Assembly: GCA_965225915.1 (NCBI GenBank)
Contig: OZ245326.1
Span: 186,001 to 250,000 of the forward strand
Origin: JAAXHH01 sp965225915
GTDB taxonomy: Bacteria > JAAXHH01
Length of the DNA: 64,000 nt
Reading direction: 5' to 3'
This document shows positions 42,877-51,507 of this stretch, in pieces. Below the pieces are notes generated by a model. It did not search any database and was not told where the DNA came from. It worked only from the letters and a program-made list of their open reading frames with translations. The translations under genes were made by a program, and so were the position numbers. How positions within the stretch are numbered: the first letter of the stretch is position 1; the number at the start of each line of letters is the position of its first letter.

Positions 42877-44511
42877 ATGACCGGAAACGAAGCCATTGCG
42901 AAGATCCTTTCGGCGGAAGGGCTGGACTGGTTCAGCTGCTTTCCTCACCATCCTCTCATCGACGCCTGCGCGATCGAAGGCATGCGTCCCATACTCTGCA
43001 GGCAGGAACGGGCCGGCGTCAACATCGCGGATGGATTCAGCAGGATCAGGAACGGCAACACCATCGGGGTGTTTATGATGCAGACCGGGCCGGGCGCGGA
43101 AAATGCCTTCGGCGGCGTGGCGCAGGCCTATGCGGATTCCGTGCCCATCCTCCTGCTGCCCGGTGGCCCGCCGCGCTCCCGCGCCGGCGCCGATCTCGCC
43201 TTCGAATCGGTCGAACATTACAGGGGCATCACGAAATGGGTGTCGAACATCAACTCGGCGGACCGGATACCCGAAATGATGGGACGGGCGTACAGCCTGC
43301 TGAAGCAGGGCAAACCCGGTCCGGTCATGCTGGAAATCCCATCGGACGTCGGTGAGGAGGACATCCCGGACGAAGCCTTCGATTACACCCCCGTGAAGCC
43401 CTTCAAGAGCGGGGCCTCGCCGGAGGACGTCCGCGATCTCGTTTCGGCCCTGCTCCGGGCGGAATGCCCGGTGATCAGCGCGGGCCAGGGCGTGCTGTAC
43501 GCCGAAGCCACCGAAGCACTGATCGAGTTCGCCGAATGGACGAAAACACCGGTCATGACCACGCTCGCCGGAAAGAGCGCATTTCCGGAAACTCATGCCC
43601 TGTCCCTGGGCACGGGAGCGGCCTCGCACTCCCTGATGGTGGCGGAATTCCTGAAGAAAACCGATTTCTTCTTCGGCATAGGTACGAGCATGACCTCCGG
43701 GTTCAAGGCCAGCGTACCGGGGGGCGTGACCCTCGCCCAGTCCGTGGTCAGCCACGGGGACGTGAACAAGGAATACCGCATCGACTACGGCGCGGTGGGG
43801 GACGCCAACGTGGTGCTGCGACAGATGGTCGAGGAAGCCAGGCGGCAGCTCGGCGGGCGTCCCCGGGACGATGAGCGGGGCGTCATGGAAGAAATCGCCC
43901 GGCTGAAGCAAGCCTGGCTTGCGGAGTGGGAACCGAGTTTTCGTTCGGACGAGGTGCCCTTGAGTCCGTACCGCGTGTTCCGGGAGATCGCCGGGGTGGT
44001 GGATGGCCAGCGCACGATCATCACCCACGATTCCGGTTATCCGCGGGAGCAGCTCGCGCCCTTCTGGGAGACGGTAACACCGAGAGGATACATAGGCTGG
44101 GGAGCCTCCACGCAACTGGGCTACGGACTGGGACTGGCGATCGGGGCCAAGATCGCCGATCCGGAGAAGCAGGTCATAAACGTCATGGGCGACGCCGCCT
44201 TCGGCATGGCGGGCCTGGATGTGGAGACCGCCGTGCGGTCGGAGATTCCGATCATCACGGTGGTATTGAACAACGGCGTCATGACCCATTACGATCACCA
44301 CATGGCTTACGCTTCTGAACGCTGGGGCAGCAACCGGCTGGGCGGGGACTACGCCGCCATCGGCGCGGGCATGGGCGCTTACGCTGAAAAGGTGACCGCA
44401 CCTGACCAGATCGCCCCGGCGATCCGGCGGGCCGTAGCGGCCAACCTCGAGGGCAGGCCGGCCGTGATTGAGACGATCACCAAGGTGGAAGAACGTACTT
44501 CCCGGTATTGA
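42877..44511 (+). CDS. Thiamine diphosphate-dependent enzyme (acetolactate synthase-like)
   Basis: A 544-residue protein of the ThDP decarboxylase/synthase family. The N-terminal Pyr domain has CRQERAGVNIADGFSRI with the activating Glu; the middle domain follows; the C-terminal PP domain has VMGDAAFGMAGLDVETAV and VVLNNGVMTHYD, i.e. the GD(x)24-27NN Mg/ThDP motif. Candidates are acetolactate synthase-like, sulfopyruvate/phosphonopyruvate decarboxylase-like or benzoylformate decarboxylase-like activities; sequence alone does not decide. It lies between the PhyH pair and an MlrC gene, suggesting a common pathway. Confidence 0.83.
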   Translation: MTGNEAIAKILSAEGLDWFSCFPHHPLIDACAIEGMRPILCRQERAGVNIADGFSRIRNGNTIGVFMMQTGPGAENAFGGVAQAYADSVPILLLPGGPPRSRAGADLAFESVEHYRGITKWVSNINSADRIPEMMGRAYSLLKQGKPGPVMLEIPSDVGEEDIPDEAFDYTPVKPFKSGASPEDVRDLVSALLRAECPVISAGQGVLYAEATEALIEFAEWTKTPVMTTLAGKSAFPETHALSLGTGAASHSLMVAEFLKKTDFFFGIGTSMTSGFKASVPGGVTLAQSVVSHGDVNKEYRIDYGAVGDANVVLRQMVEEARRQLGGRPRDDERGVMEEIARLKQAWLAEWEPSFRSDEVPLSPYRVFREIAGVVDGQRTIITHDSGYPREQLAPFWETVTPRGYIGWGASTQLGYGLGLAIGAKIADPEKQVINVMGDAAFGMAGLDVETAVRSEIPIITVVLNNGVMTHYDHHMAYASERWGSNRLGGDYAAIGAGMGAYAEKVTAPDQIAPAIRRAVAANLEGRPAVIETITKVEERTSRY

Positions 44512-44532
44512 ACGCAAAAGCGTAGGAGCAAT

Positions 44533-45972
44533 ATGCCCAGGATCCTGATCGGCACTTTTTTCCAGGAAACCAACGATTTCCATCCCAACGATACGATGTA
44601 CGAAGACTTCGGTGTCTTACGCGGCAAGGAGATGCTGGAACACCAGGGCGGCGCAGTCGGAGGAGCCGTCGATACCCTCTCCCGCCGTGAAGGCATGGAA
44701 ATCGTGCCCACCTATGGCGCCGGAATGGGGGCGGGAGGCACGATTACGCAGGACTGTTTCGAACGGATCTCCTCGGAATTGCTCGACGCCATCGACAAGC
44801 ACAAAGCCGGCGCCGACGGCGTATACCTTAACCTCCACGGCGCCATGGCCGCGGAAACCGAAAAGGACCCGGAAGGATACGTCCTCCAGGAAGTGCGGCG
44901 GATCGTCGGACCCGAGATACCCGTGGTGGCCTCCTTCGACATGCACGGCACGATCACCCGGCGCATGCTGTCCCACATGGACGGATGCAGCATACTGCAC
45001 ACCTATCCCCATATCGACTGGTACGAAACAGGCATGCGTGCCGCGAGGGTGCTGTTGCGCATACTCGACGGCGCCCGGCCCGTGATCGCCACCGTGTACA
45101 CGCCCACCATGGTCCGGGGCGACGAACTCAAGACTGCGACCGGTGTGCACGGCACGTTCATCCGCTACCTCGAACGCCTGGAAGAGCGGGATGACGTGCT
45201 CGCCGGGGGGATCATGCTGGGTCATCCGCCGACCGACTGTCCGGAGCAGGGCTCCCGGGTCATCGTGATCACGGACGGCAACCGGGCCCTGGCGGAGCGG
45301 GAAGCTCTGCACGTGGGACAGAGTTTCTGGAACATGCGGTCTCACATGCAGTGCGTGCTCCACACCGTGGAAGAGGGGATTCAAATAGCCGCGAAAGCGA
45401 AAGGCACGGTCGTTTTCGCCGACGCCGCCGACGCCACCAGTTCGGGCGCTCCCGGCACCAGCAACACCATCCTGAAGGGGTTCCTGGAAAGCGATTACAA
45501 CGGGAGCGTGCTGTTCCCCATCCGCGACGATCCCGCCGTCGAACGGGCCATGGAGGCAGGCGTCGGACAGACCATCACCGTCTCCCTGGGCGGTACGCGC
45601 GATCCGCGCTTCACCCCGGTGGGGGTCACCGTGACGGTCGAGGTGCTGGGCCGGCGGGACGATATCCCCATCGCGGTACTTAAATGCCGCAACATCACCC
45701 TCTTCGTCGCGGCCTCCGGACCCCTGCTGTGCGACCGGTGGATGTATCCCGCCTTCGGACAGGATCCGAAGCGCTTCAACGTAATCGTCAAGAAGCTGCC
45801 CCACACGCCCGACGAGTGGTACGACGACTGGGCGGAACGGACCCTTACCATTGACGTACCCGGGGCCGCGAGTCCGAATATTCCCACGCTCCGCCACCGG
45901 TTCGTCACCCGTCCCATTTATCCGCTCGACCCCGACATGACCTTCACTCCCGTAGTGGAGGTATACGAATAA
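44533..45972 (+). CDS. M81 family metallopeptidase, MlrC-like
   Basis: A 479-residue protein matching the MlrC (microcystinase C) family. It opens RILIGTFFQETNDFHPN and includes GVYLNLHGAMAAE, SFDMHGTITRRM, HTYPHIDWYETG and FADAADATSSGAPGTSNTIL, with His and Asp residues expected to bind zinc. MlrC cleaves the linear tetrapeptide from microcystin; most homologues are of unknown substrate and often lie beside transporters and catabolic genes. It follows the ThDP gene by 21 bp and precedes a DMT permease by 46 bp. Confidence 0.88.
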   Translation: MPRILIGTFFQETNDFHPNDTMYEDFGVLRGKEMLEHQGGAVGGAVDTLSRREGMEIVPTYGAGMGAGGTITQDCFERISSELLDAIDKHKAGADGVYLNLHGAMAAETEKDPEGYVLQEVRRIVGPEIPVVASFDMHGTITRRMLSHMDGCSILHTYPHIDWYETGMRAARVLLRILDGARPVIATVYTPTMVRGDELKTATGVHGTFIRYLERLEERDDVLAGGIMLGHPPTDCPEQGSRVIVITDGNRALAEREALHVGQSFWNMRSHMQCVLHTVEEGIQIAAKAKGTVVFADAADATSSGAPGTSNTILKGFLESDYNGSVLFPIRDDPAVERAMEAGVGQTITVSLGGTRDPRFTPVGVTVTVEVLGRRDDIPIAVLKCRNITLFVAASGPLLCDRWMYPAFGQDPKRFNVIVKKLPHTPDEWYDDWAERTLTIDVPGAASPNIPTLRHRFVTRPIYPLDPDMTFTPVVEVYE

Positions 45973-46018
45973 CGCCACGCGACTGTCCTCCTGAACCCGT
46001 CCCTCCCGTGGGGCAGGC

Positions 46019-46951
46019 ATGAACCGACACATCACCAGCGGACGCTGGGGCCTGGGACTGGTCCTGAGCCTGTTCACGATCCTGGTATGGGGCGGGCTGC
46101 CGCTCGTCCTGAAAATCATGTTGATCAGTCTGGACGCGTTCACGATGACGTGGTACCGCTTCATCGTCGCGGCCGTGTTGATGGCGTTGATCGTCTACTG
46201 GCAGGGCCATTTCCCCCTGGTCCGGCAACTGCGGGGAGGTTACGTGCTGTTGTTCCTGGCGTCGGTGACCGGGTTCAGCTGCGCGTACGTTTTCTATCCC
46301 CAAAGCCTGCAATACATCTCGCCCAGCGCCGCCCAGGTGGTTAACCAGATCTCCCTGCTGTTTCTCCTGCTGGGCGCCATGTTGCTCTTTCATGAAAAGC
46401 TGACCTTGGTCCAGGTACTCGGCCTCATGCTACTGACGGGCGGCATCGTCCTGTTCTTCAATGAAAAGCTGGCAGAACTGTGGTCCGGGGACAGCGCCAT
46501 GATACCGGGCATCCTGTGGGTGGTCGCGGCCGCGCTGTCGCTTTCCGTATACACGTTGACCCAGAAGCAATTGCTGCAGATCCTGCCCACTTCCGTCATC
46601 CTGTTCCTGATCTACCTGGTCGGGTCGATCCTGATCCTTCCCTTCGTTCGATTCGAATCGCTGATGGAGCAAGACACCCGGCAGATGATCCTGTTGAACA
46701 TATCGGCGGTGATCTCGCTGGTCGCCTTCGTTACGCTGGTGGAATCGCTGAAACACCTGGAGGTATACAGGGTCAGCATGGTCCTCGCGGTCGTGCCCCT
46801 GGTTACCGTCCTGGACATGATGATCGTCTCGCCGCTGGTCCCCGGCCTGCTACAGCCGGAAAACCTCAACTACGTCAGCATATCGGGCGCCGTACTGGTC
46901 GTCATCGGTTCCATACTCGGTAACCTGCGGCGGTCCGTGAGAAACCGGTAG
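46019..46951 (+). CDS. EamA/DMT family transporter
   Basis: A 310-residue inner-membrane protein with ten predicted helices in two EamA repeats. The first repeat has MTWYRFIVAAVLMALIVY and YISPSAAQVVNQISLLFLLLGAM; the second ends VVPLVTVLDMMIVSPL. This family moves metabolites, often amino acids or their derivatives, outwards. In this locus it may export a product of the PhyH/ThDP/MlrC genes. Confidence 0.85.
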   Translation: MNRHITSGRWGLGLVLSLFTILVWGGLPLVLKIMLISLDAFTMTWYRFIVAAVLMALIVYWQGHFPLVRQLRGGYVLLFLASVTGFSCAYVFYPQSLQYISPSAAQVVNQISLLFLLLGAMLLFHEKLTLVQVLGLMLLTGGIVLFFNEKLAELWSGDSAMIPGILWVVAAALSLSVYTLTQKQLLQILPTSVILFLIYLVGSILILPFVRFESLMEQDTRQMILLNISAVISLVAFVTLVESLKHLEVYRVSMVLAVVPLVTVLDMMIVSPLVPGLLQPENLNYVSISGAVLVVIGSILGNLRRSVRNR

Positions 46952-47024
46952 TCACCCCTTCCCGATTCCCGTGCTACACTGGACACTGGGGATCTTCACC
47001 GGCCTGCTGAGGGGAGATATCGAA

Positions 47025-47531
47025 ATGAAACCGCTCGTAGTCATGGGTTTAAGGACCCTCGCGCACCTGGACGCGAAAGAAACCATGTACGAACAGATCG
47101 ATCGAGACGCCATACGGGCGGAAGGCAGGTTTTCCGGGGAACACCTGGAATCGATCGCGGGCGGATTCGCCCTCGGCATCCTGTCCAGTCACAGCGTGAC
47201 GCGGATCGAGCGGGTGGTGGATCACCTGGGATGGTCCCATCTGTTTCCGGCGGATCATCTGATCTCGTCGGCGCCCCTGGACCGGAAAGACGCTTCGAAT
47301 TGGGACGGATGGAGGCGGACTTACCGGGAGCGGGGACTGGCGATTCACACGGTGATCGATATCGGCGAGGTACTGGTGCGGAACCTGGTCCGTTGTTCCG
47401 CCTTCGAGGAGGTAGACAAGTACTACGTCACCGAAGACGCGGACGTGCGCATCAAGTGGGCAACCCGCATCACGGTCCTTGACCAGACCCTGGCGTACCG
47501 CCTGGCGACGCGTGGAGCTCAGGGCCGTTGA
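47025..47531 (+). CDS. Unrecognised protein
   Basis: A 168-residue soluble protein that I do not recognise. ATG 47025 has GGGGAG 8 bases upstream; an earlier in-frame start at 46971 has none. It contains LAHLDAKETMYEQIDRD, a conserved-looking GWSHLFPADHLI segment and a C-terminus rich in Arg and Val. No signal peptide or membrane helix is seen. It follows the DMT permease by 73 bp and could be the last gene of that operon. It converges with the M20 gene, 8 bp apart. Confidence 0.6.
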   Translation: MKPLVVMGLRTLAHLDAKETMYEQIDRDAIRAEGRFSGEHLESIAGGFALGILSSHSVTRIERVVDHLGWSHLFPADHLISSAPLDRKDASNWDGWRRTYRERGLAIHTVIDIGEVLVRNLVRCSAFEEVDKYYVTEDADVRIKWATRITVLDQTLAYRLATRGAQGR

Positions 47532-47539
47532 CCTGAGTC

Positions 47540-48838
47540 CTACTGATTGGGCTGCGGCGCTCTTCCGTTCAGGAATTCCAGCACCAGGTGGGTCATTGCG
47601 CGCATGCCCACCGTCACCGATTCGCTGTCCGCCGTCATGGTCGGGGTATGCAGGCCGCCGGAAGGCTGTCCGGGTCTGGTGACACCCAGCCGGTAGAAAA
47701 ACCCCGGCACGGTGTTGGAAAAATAGGCGAAGTCTTCGCCGCCCATTGTTGGTGGCAGTTCGAGCACGTTGTCGACACCGGGCGCTCCTGCCAGGTAACC
47801 GGCCATTTCGCGGGACAGCTCGGGATCGTTGATCACGGAAGGGGTTCCGCGGTTGTAGTCCATTTCGAAGGCGCCGCCATAGGCCGCGGTTATGCCTTCC
47901 AGGATGGCCTTCATCCGGCTTTCCACCGTGTCCCTGACCTCGGGATTGTAGGTGCGTACCGTCCCTTCGAGATGGACTTCCTGGGGGATAATGTTGAATC
48001 GTTCGCCGCCGCGGAAGATACCCACCGTGACCACGCTGGGCTCGAGGGGAGATAAAGTACGGGACCGTATCGTCTGCAGTGCGAGCACGATCTCGGATGC
48101 CATGACGACCGGATCGATACCTTCTTCGGGACGGGCGCCGTGTGCCTGTTTGCCCCGTATTTTTATGGTGAAATGATCCACCGCGGCAAAGGCCGGTCCG
48201 ATGGTATATCCGACGGTGCCCACCTCGAGGGAAGGCAGCGCGTGGAGTCCGAAAATGGCTTCGGGCACCGGGTTTTCGAGCGCTTTCTCGCGAAGCATGA
48301 GGTCCGCGCCGCCCTCTTCACCGGGAGGCGCGCCTTCTTCCGCCGGCTGGAAGATGAACTTGACGGTGCCGGGCAGATCGGCTTTCATTTCGGCCAGTAC
48401 GGAAGCGACGCCCAACTGAACCGCGGTATGCACGTCATGGCCGCAGGCGTGCATGACGCCTACCTCCTTGCCGAGATAGGTCGTCCGAACGGTTGACATG
48501 AAGGGGAATACCGTATCCTCCGTCACGGGCAGCGCGTCCATGTCCGCCCGAATCGCCACGACTGGGCCGGGCCTGCCGCCCCGGAGCACCCCTACGACGC
48601 CGGTATGGGCTACACCCGTCTGTATCTCGATGCCCAACGAGGTGAGATGATCCGCCACCAGCTCCGCTGTCTTGAACTCCCGGTTGCCCAGCTCCGGGTT
48701 CTGGTGGATATGCACGCGCATGCGGATGGCTTCCGCCTTGTGCCTGTCCACCAAAGAGGCCACGCTATCCTGCTGGGCCAAAGCGGTCTGAGGCAGCCCC
48801 ATGATGCATAACAGCGCCAGTATCCCTTTGCTTCGCAT
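47540..48838 (-). CDS. M20 family amidohydrolase/carboxypeptidase, secreted
   Basis: A 432-residue exported hydrolase. A signal peptide (MRSKGILALLCIMGLP, end near ALAQQ) precedes the M20D catalytic domain: AIRADMDALPV, MHACGHDVHTAVQLG (metal ligands) and PAEEGAPPGEEGG (catalytic Glu). The dimerisation domain follows, then GGEDFAYFSNTVPG. Relatives include IAA-amino acid hydrolases and hippurate hydrolase. GGAG precedes the ATG. It is 9 bp downstream of the large unknown gene on the same strand. Confidence 0.9.
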   Translation of the reverse strand: MRSKGILALLCIMGLPQTALAQQDSVASLVDRHKAEAIRMRVHIHQNPELGNREFKTAELVADHLTSLGIEIQTGVAHTGVVGVLRGGRPGPVVAIRADMDALPVTEDTVFPFMSTVRTTYLGKEVGVMHACGHDVHTAVQLGVASVLAEMKADLPGTVKFIFQPAEEGAPPGEEGGADLMLREKALENPVPEAIFGLHALPSLEVGTVGYTIGPAFAAVDHFTIKIRGKQAHGARPEEGIDPVVMASEIVLALQTIRSRTLSPLEPSVVTVGIFRGGERFNIIPQEVHLEGTVRTYNPEVRDTVESRMKAILEGITAAYGGAFEMDYNRGTPSVINDPELSREMAGYLAGAPGVDNVLELPPTMGGEDFAYFSNTVPGFFYRLGVTRPGQPSGGLHTPTMTADSESVTVGMRAMTHLVLEFLNGRAPQPNQ

Positions 48839-48847
48839 GTCGGTCTC

Positions 48848-50611
48848 CTATCTCTCCCAGGGAAAAGCGAAGGACGGCCGGTTCGCGTAGCGTTTCATGG
48901 CCACGCGCAGCCTGCGGCCGCATCCAGGTTCGAGCCTTACCGTAAAACTTGCGTCGTCGACCGGGGTAGATTCGCTTTCGTCGCTGACTTCGACGATCTG
49001 GTGTTCTCCGTAGGCACCCCCCTGGACGATCACGGTTCGGGAAGACACCTGGTTGGTGTTCACCAGCGTTACCGTGGCGCTGTCGTCATGAAGTTCTTCC
49101 ACGAGGGCGGCCACGTCCTCAGGCATGCCGGGACGATTGCGGGATGGATCGAAGTACCTGAACCGGCAGTGCAGGGGATGGCCGAAGTGTTCCGTGGGCA
49201 TCCCGCCGAGCATGAGCTGTATCAGGGCGTCTACCGCCGCGGGATTTATGCCGTTTGGATCGTCCGACATGCGCGTGTCCGGCGTGGTCAGGTCGTCTCT
49301 CATCCGCTCCATTTTCGACCGCACCGTCGAAATGTCCTCTTGTAGCGCTTTCTCGGGATATTCGGGGTTCTGCCCTTCCAGATAGGCGACCCAGCCCTCC
49401 ATGGGCAGCCGCTCGAGATCGCGGCGATCCATGGACCAGTAATAAACGTGCAGCGCGCCGTTGTCGAAGGGTTCGGGCTGGTAGTCGTACCACCCGTCGT
49501 CGCCGTGCATGCGCGGATAAAGCGTCTGATCGTTCTCGACCTTGCTGTGGGCGTTGACCTGGTCGATGACGCCACGCCAGGTGTCGACGTACTTCTGGTC
49601 GCCGGTAAGCAGGAGGCCGTTGCCGAAACTCCAGTGCACCCGGATCAGGAAATAGGGCCGGTGCGCCACGGCGCCGGTCTGCGGCACAATGGTCGAAAAT
49701 CCCCAGCCGTAAGCGCCGCCGTACCACTTCCCATCGCATGCCCCGCCGATGGTCCCGTCCAGGCCAATGTTGGTGGGTATGACGCCGTTGTTCTGTTCAG
49801 TGCGCTCCACCCAGGCGTCGAGATAATCCTTCGTCCAGTCGCCGTAAGTCTCGTTCCCGTCGATCATGTAGGCGTTCAGGGTCATCGTGGTCACGCCCAT
49901 GTTCAAAGGATGATCGCCGGCCACGTCGTTGTAGTCCTTGAAATGGGCGACCATTTCCTCATAGTCGCGTTCCCCGTGCCCCGGCTTGAACCGGCCCTCT
50001 ACCTCGATGGGATCTCCGGCCCAGTCAAGTCCCGTGGCCTTGCGCAGCATCGATCCCCGGCTGCCGTTGAACATGCTCTTGATCACGCGGTGTTCGGGAA
50101 TATAGTTGTCGGCGATGGGATCGTCGCCCATGTAGAAACCGCAGAAACGCCGGGTGCGGTCCCCGAACTTCTTGTCGCGGGGATCGCACAGCCCCTGATG
50201 GAAGAACGCGGTGAATCCCTCCCCGTTGTGCATCCAGTCGAATATCGTCGGGAATTCCTTGAAATACATGCCGTCCCGGGCGAATTCGACCTCGGTGGTC
50301 TTCGCCTCCGAGTACTGCAGCAGGTGACCGTCCCAGGCCTTCTTGTACAGTTCATATACACGATCCGAAGCACCGAGCGCGTAGAGTTCCGGCCAGTTCG
50401 CAAAGTTTTCCGCCGCGTCGTCCGGTCCGTCATCGCCTCCCCAGCGGGGAACGCACAACAGGTACCCGCGTTCATCGAAGTAGTATTCATAGAACGCTTC
50501 CACGGCCTCTTCCTGCTGTTTGATCAACGCTATTTCCAGCAAGGCCCAGGATGGAGGCGACATGGGCGACGCGACACGTACGGTACGTCCCTCTGTTGAG
50601 ACGGTCGACAT
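48848..50611 (-). CDS. Large uncharacterised protein, possibly an alpha/alpha-toroid hydrolase
   Basis: A 587-residue protein that I cannot assign to a named family. It is acidic and rich in Trp, Tyr, Gly and Asp, with segments such as FPTIFDWMHNGEGFTAFFHQG, WGFSTIVPQTGA and VHWSFGNGLLLTGDQKYVD that resemble helical-hairpin glycosidase-like or heparinase-like barrels, and a C-terminal beta-rich domain (SATVTLVNTNQVSSRTVIVQG). There is no signal peptide. The M20 gene follows. Function is open; the barrel suggestion is inference from motif texture only. Confidence 0.6.
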   Translation of the reverse strand: MSTVSTEGRTVRVASPMSPPSWALLEIALIKQQEEAVEAFYEYYFDERGYLLCVPRWGGDDGPDDAAENFANWPELYALGASDRVYELYKKAWDGHLLQYSEAKTTEVEFARDGMYFKEFPTIFDWMHNGEGFTAFFHQGLCDPRDKKFGDRTRRFCGFYMGDDPIADNYIPEHRVIKSMFNGSRGSMLRKATGLDWAGDPIEVEGRFKPGHGERDYEEMVAHFKDYNDVAGDHPLNMGVTTMTLNAYMIDGNETYGDWTKDYLDAWVERTEQNNGVIPTNIGLDGTIGGACDGKWYGGAYGWGFSTIVPQTGAVAHRPYFLIRVHWSFGNGLLLTGDQKYVDTWRGVIDQVNAHSKVENDQTLYPRMHGDDGWYDYQPEPFDNGALHVYYWSMDRRDLERLPMEGWVAYLEGQNPEYPEKALQEDISTVRSKMERMRDDLTTPDTRMSDDPNGINPAAVDALIQLMLGGMPTEHFGHPLHCRFRYFDPSRNRPGMPEDVAALVEELHDDSATVTLVNTNQVSSRTVIVQGGAYGEHQIVEVSDESESTPVDDASFTVRLEPGCGRRLRVAMKRYANRPSFAFPWER

Positions 50612-50694
50612 GGGACAGGTCCTTCCTTTGGGATATGGGGAACTGATGACAGAAAGAGTCGGGTAGTATTGTTCCCGCCGATGCTTCCGCGTGA

Positions 50695-51507
50695 TTACGA
50701 CGTCAGGCCACGACCGTACCGCTTGCTGCGCTGGGCGCTTTCCTGTATGAAGGCGAGAACACGCTTTACCTCATCGGTTTGTTCCACTTCTTCCGTTACC
50801 GCTTTCACCGCCTGGGTGATATTGAGCGAGGAACGGTAAAGCAAACGATAGGCTTGTTTGAGCGTTCGAAGGGCTTCTTCCGGGAATCCGCAGCGCTTCA
50901 GACCGATGGTGTTGAGCGAAACCGGCTTCAGCGGTTCGCGGCCGTACTTGATATACGGACAGATGTCCTTGGATACCTTGGACCCGCCGCTGATGAAGGA
51001 GTGACGGCCGATACGGACGAACTGGTGGACCGCGACGAGTCCACCTGATATGGCGAAATCCTCGATTTCCACATGGCCTCCCAACTGCGTCCCGTTGGCG
51101 AGAATCACCCGGTTGCCGACCACGCAGTCGTGGGCGACGTGCACGTAGGCCATGACCAGCGTATCGCTTCCTATCACCGTCTTCCCCAGGGCGCTGGTCC
51201 CGCGATTCAGCGTGGCGAACTCCCGGATGGAAGTCCGGTCGCCGATCTCCAGGGTGGACTGCTCGCCGATGAATTTCTGATCCTGGGGGATCGACCCTAC
51301 TACGGCCCCGTGATAGATCCTGCATTCCGCGCCGATGCGGGTATGGGCGCCGATCAGCGCGCTGGATGCCACCTGCGTGCCCGCCCCAATGGAAACATTG
51401 GGTTCGACGATCGTGTAGGGACCGATGCTGCAGCCGACGCCCAACTCCGCGTCGGGATGCACGATGGCCGTGGGATGAATCTGGACTTCCGTGGTTATGT
51501 CCGTCAC
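50695..51507 (-). CDS. lpxA: UDP-N-acetylglucosamine acyltransferase LpxA
   Basis: A 270-residue left-handed beta-helix acyltransferase, first enzyme of lipid A synthesis. Hexapeptide repeats (IHPTAIVHPDAELG, IGAGTQVASSALIGAH) run through two thirds; YVHVAHDCVVGN contains the catalytic His, and VHQFVRIGRHSFISGGS and GLKRCGFP follow as in E. coli LpxA. It begins with GTG overlapping the lpxC-fabZ stop by 4 bp (GTGA), so it is translationally coupled. It is the last gene of the supercluster. Confidence 0.95.
   Translation of the reverse strand: MTDITTEVQIHPTAIVHPDAELGVGCSIGPYTIVEPNVSIGAGTQVASSALIGAHTRIGAECRIYHGAVVGSIPQDQKFIGEQSTLEIGDRTSIREFATLNRGTSALGKTVIGSDTLVMAYVHVAHDCVVGNRVILANGTQLGGHVEIEDFAISGGLVAVHQFVRIGRHSFISGGSKVSKDICPYIKYGREPLKPVSLNTIGLKRCGFPEEALRTLKQAYRLLYRSSLNITQAVKAVTEEVEQTDEVKRVLAFIQESAQRSKRYGRGLTS

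Noticed and set aside
42760..44583. A 607-codon open frame on the minus strand
   Set aside because: It is antisense to paralogue B, the ThDP enzyme and the start of mlrC, all of which have clear family motifs. High G+C third positions make long antisense frames; its translation shows no domain.
44617..46164. A 515-codon minus-strand frame
   Set aside because: Antisense to mlrC and the start of the DMT gene; a compositional shadow with many His and Gly typical of such frames.
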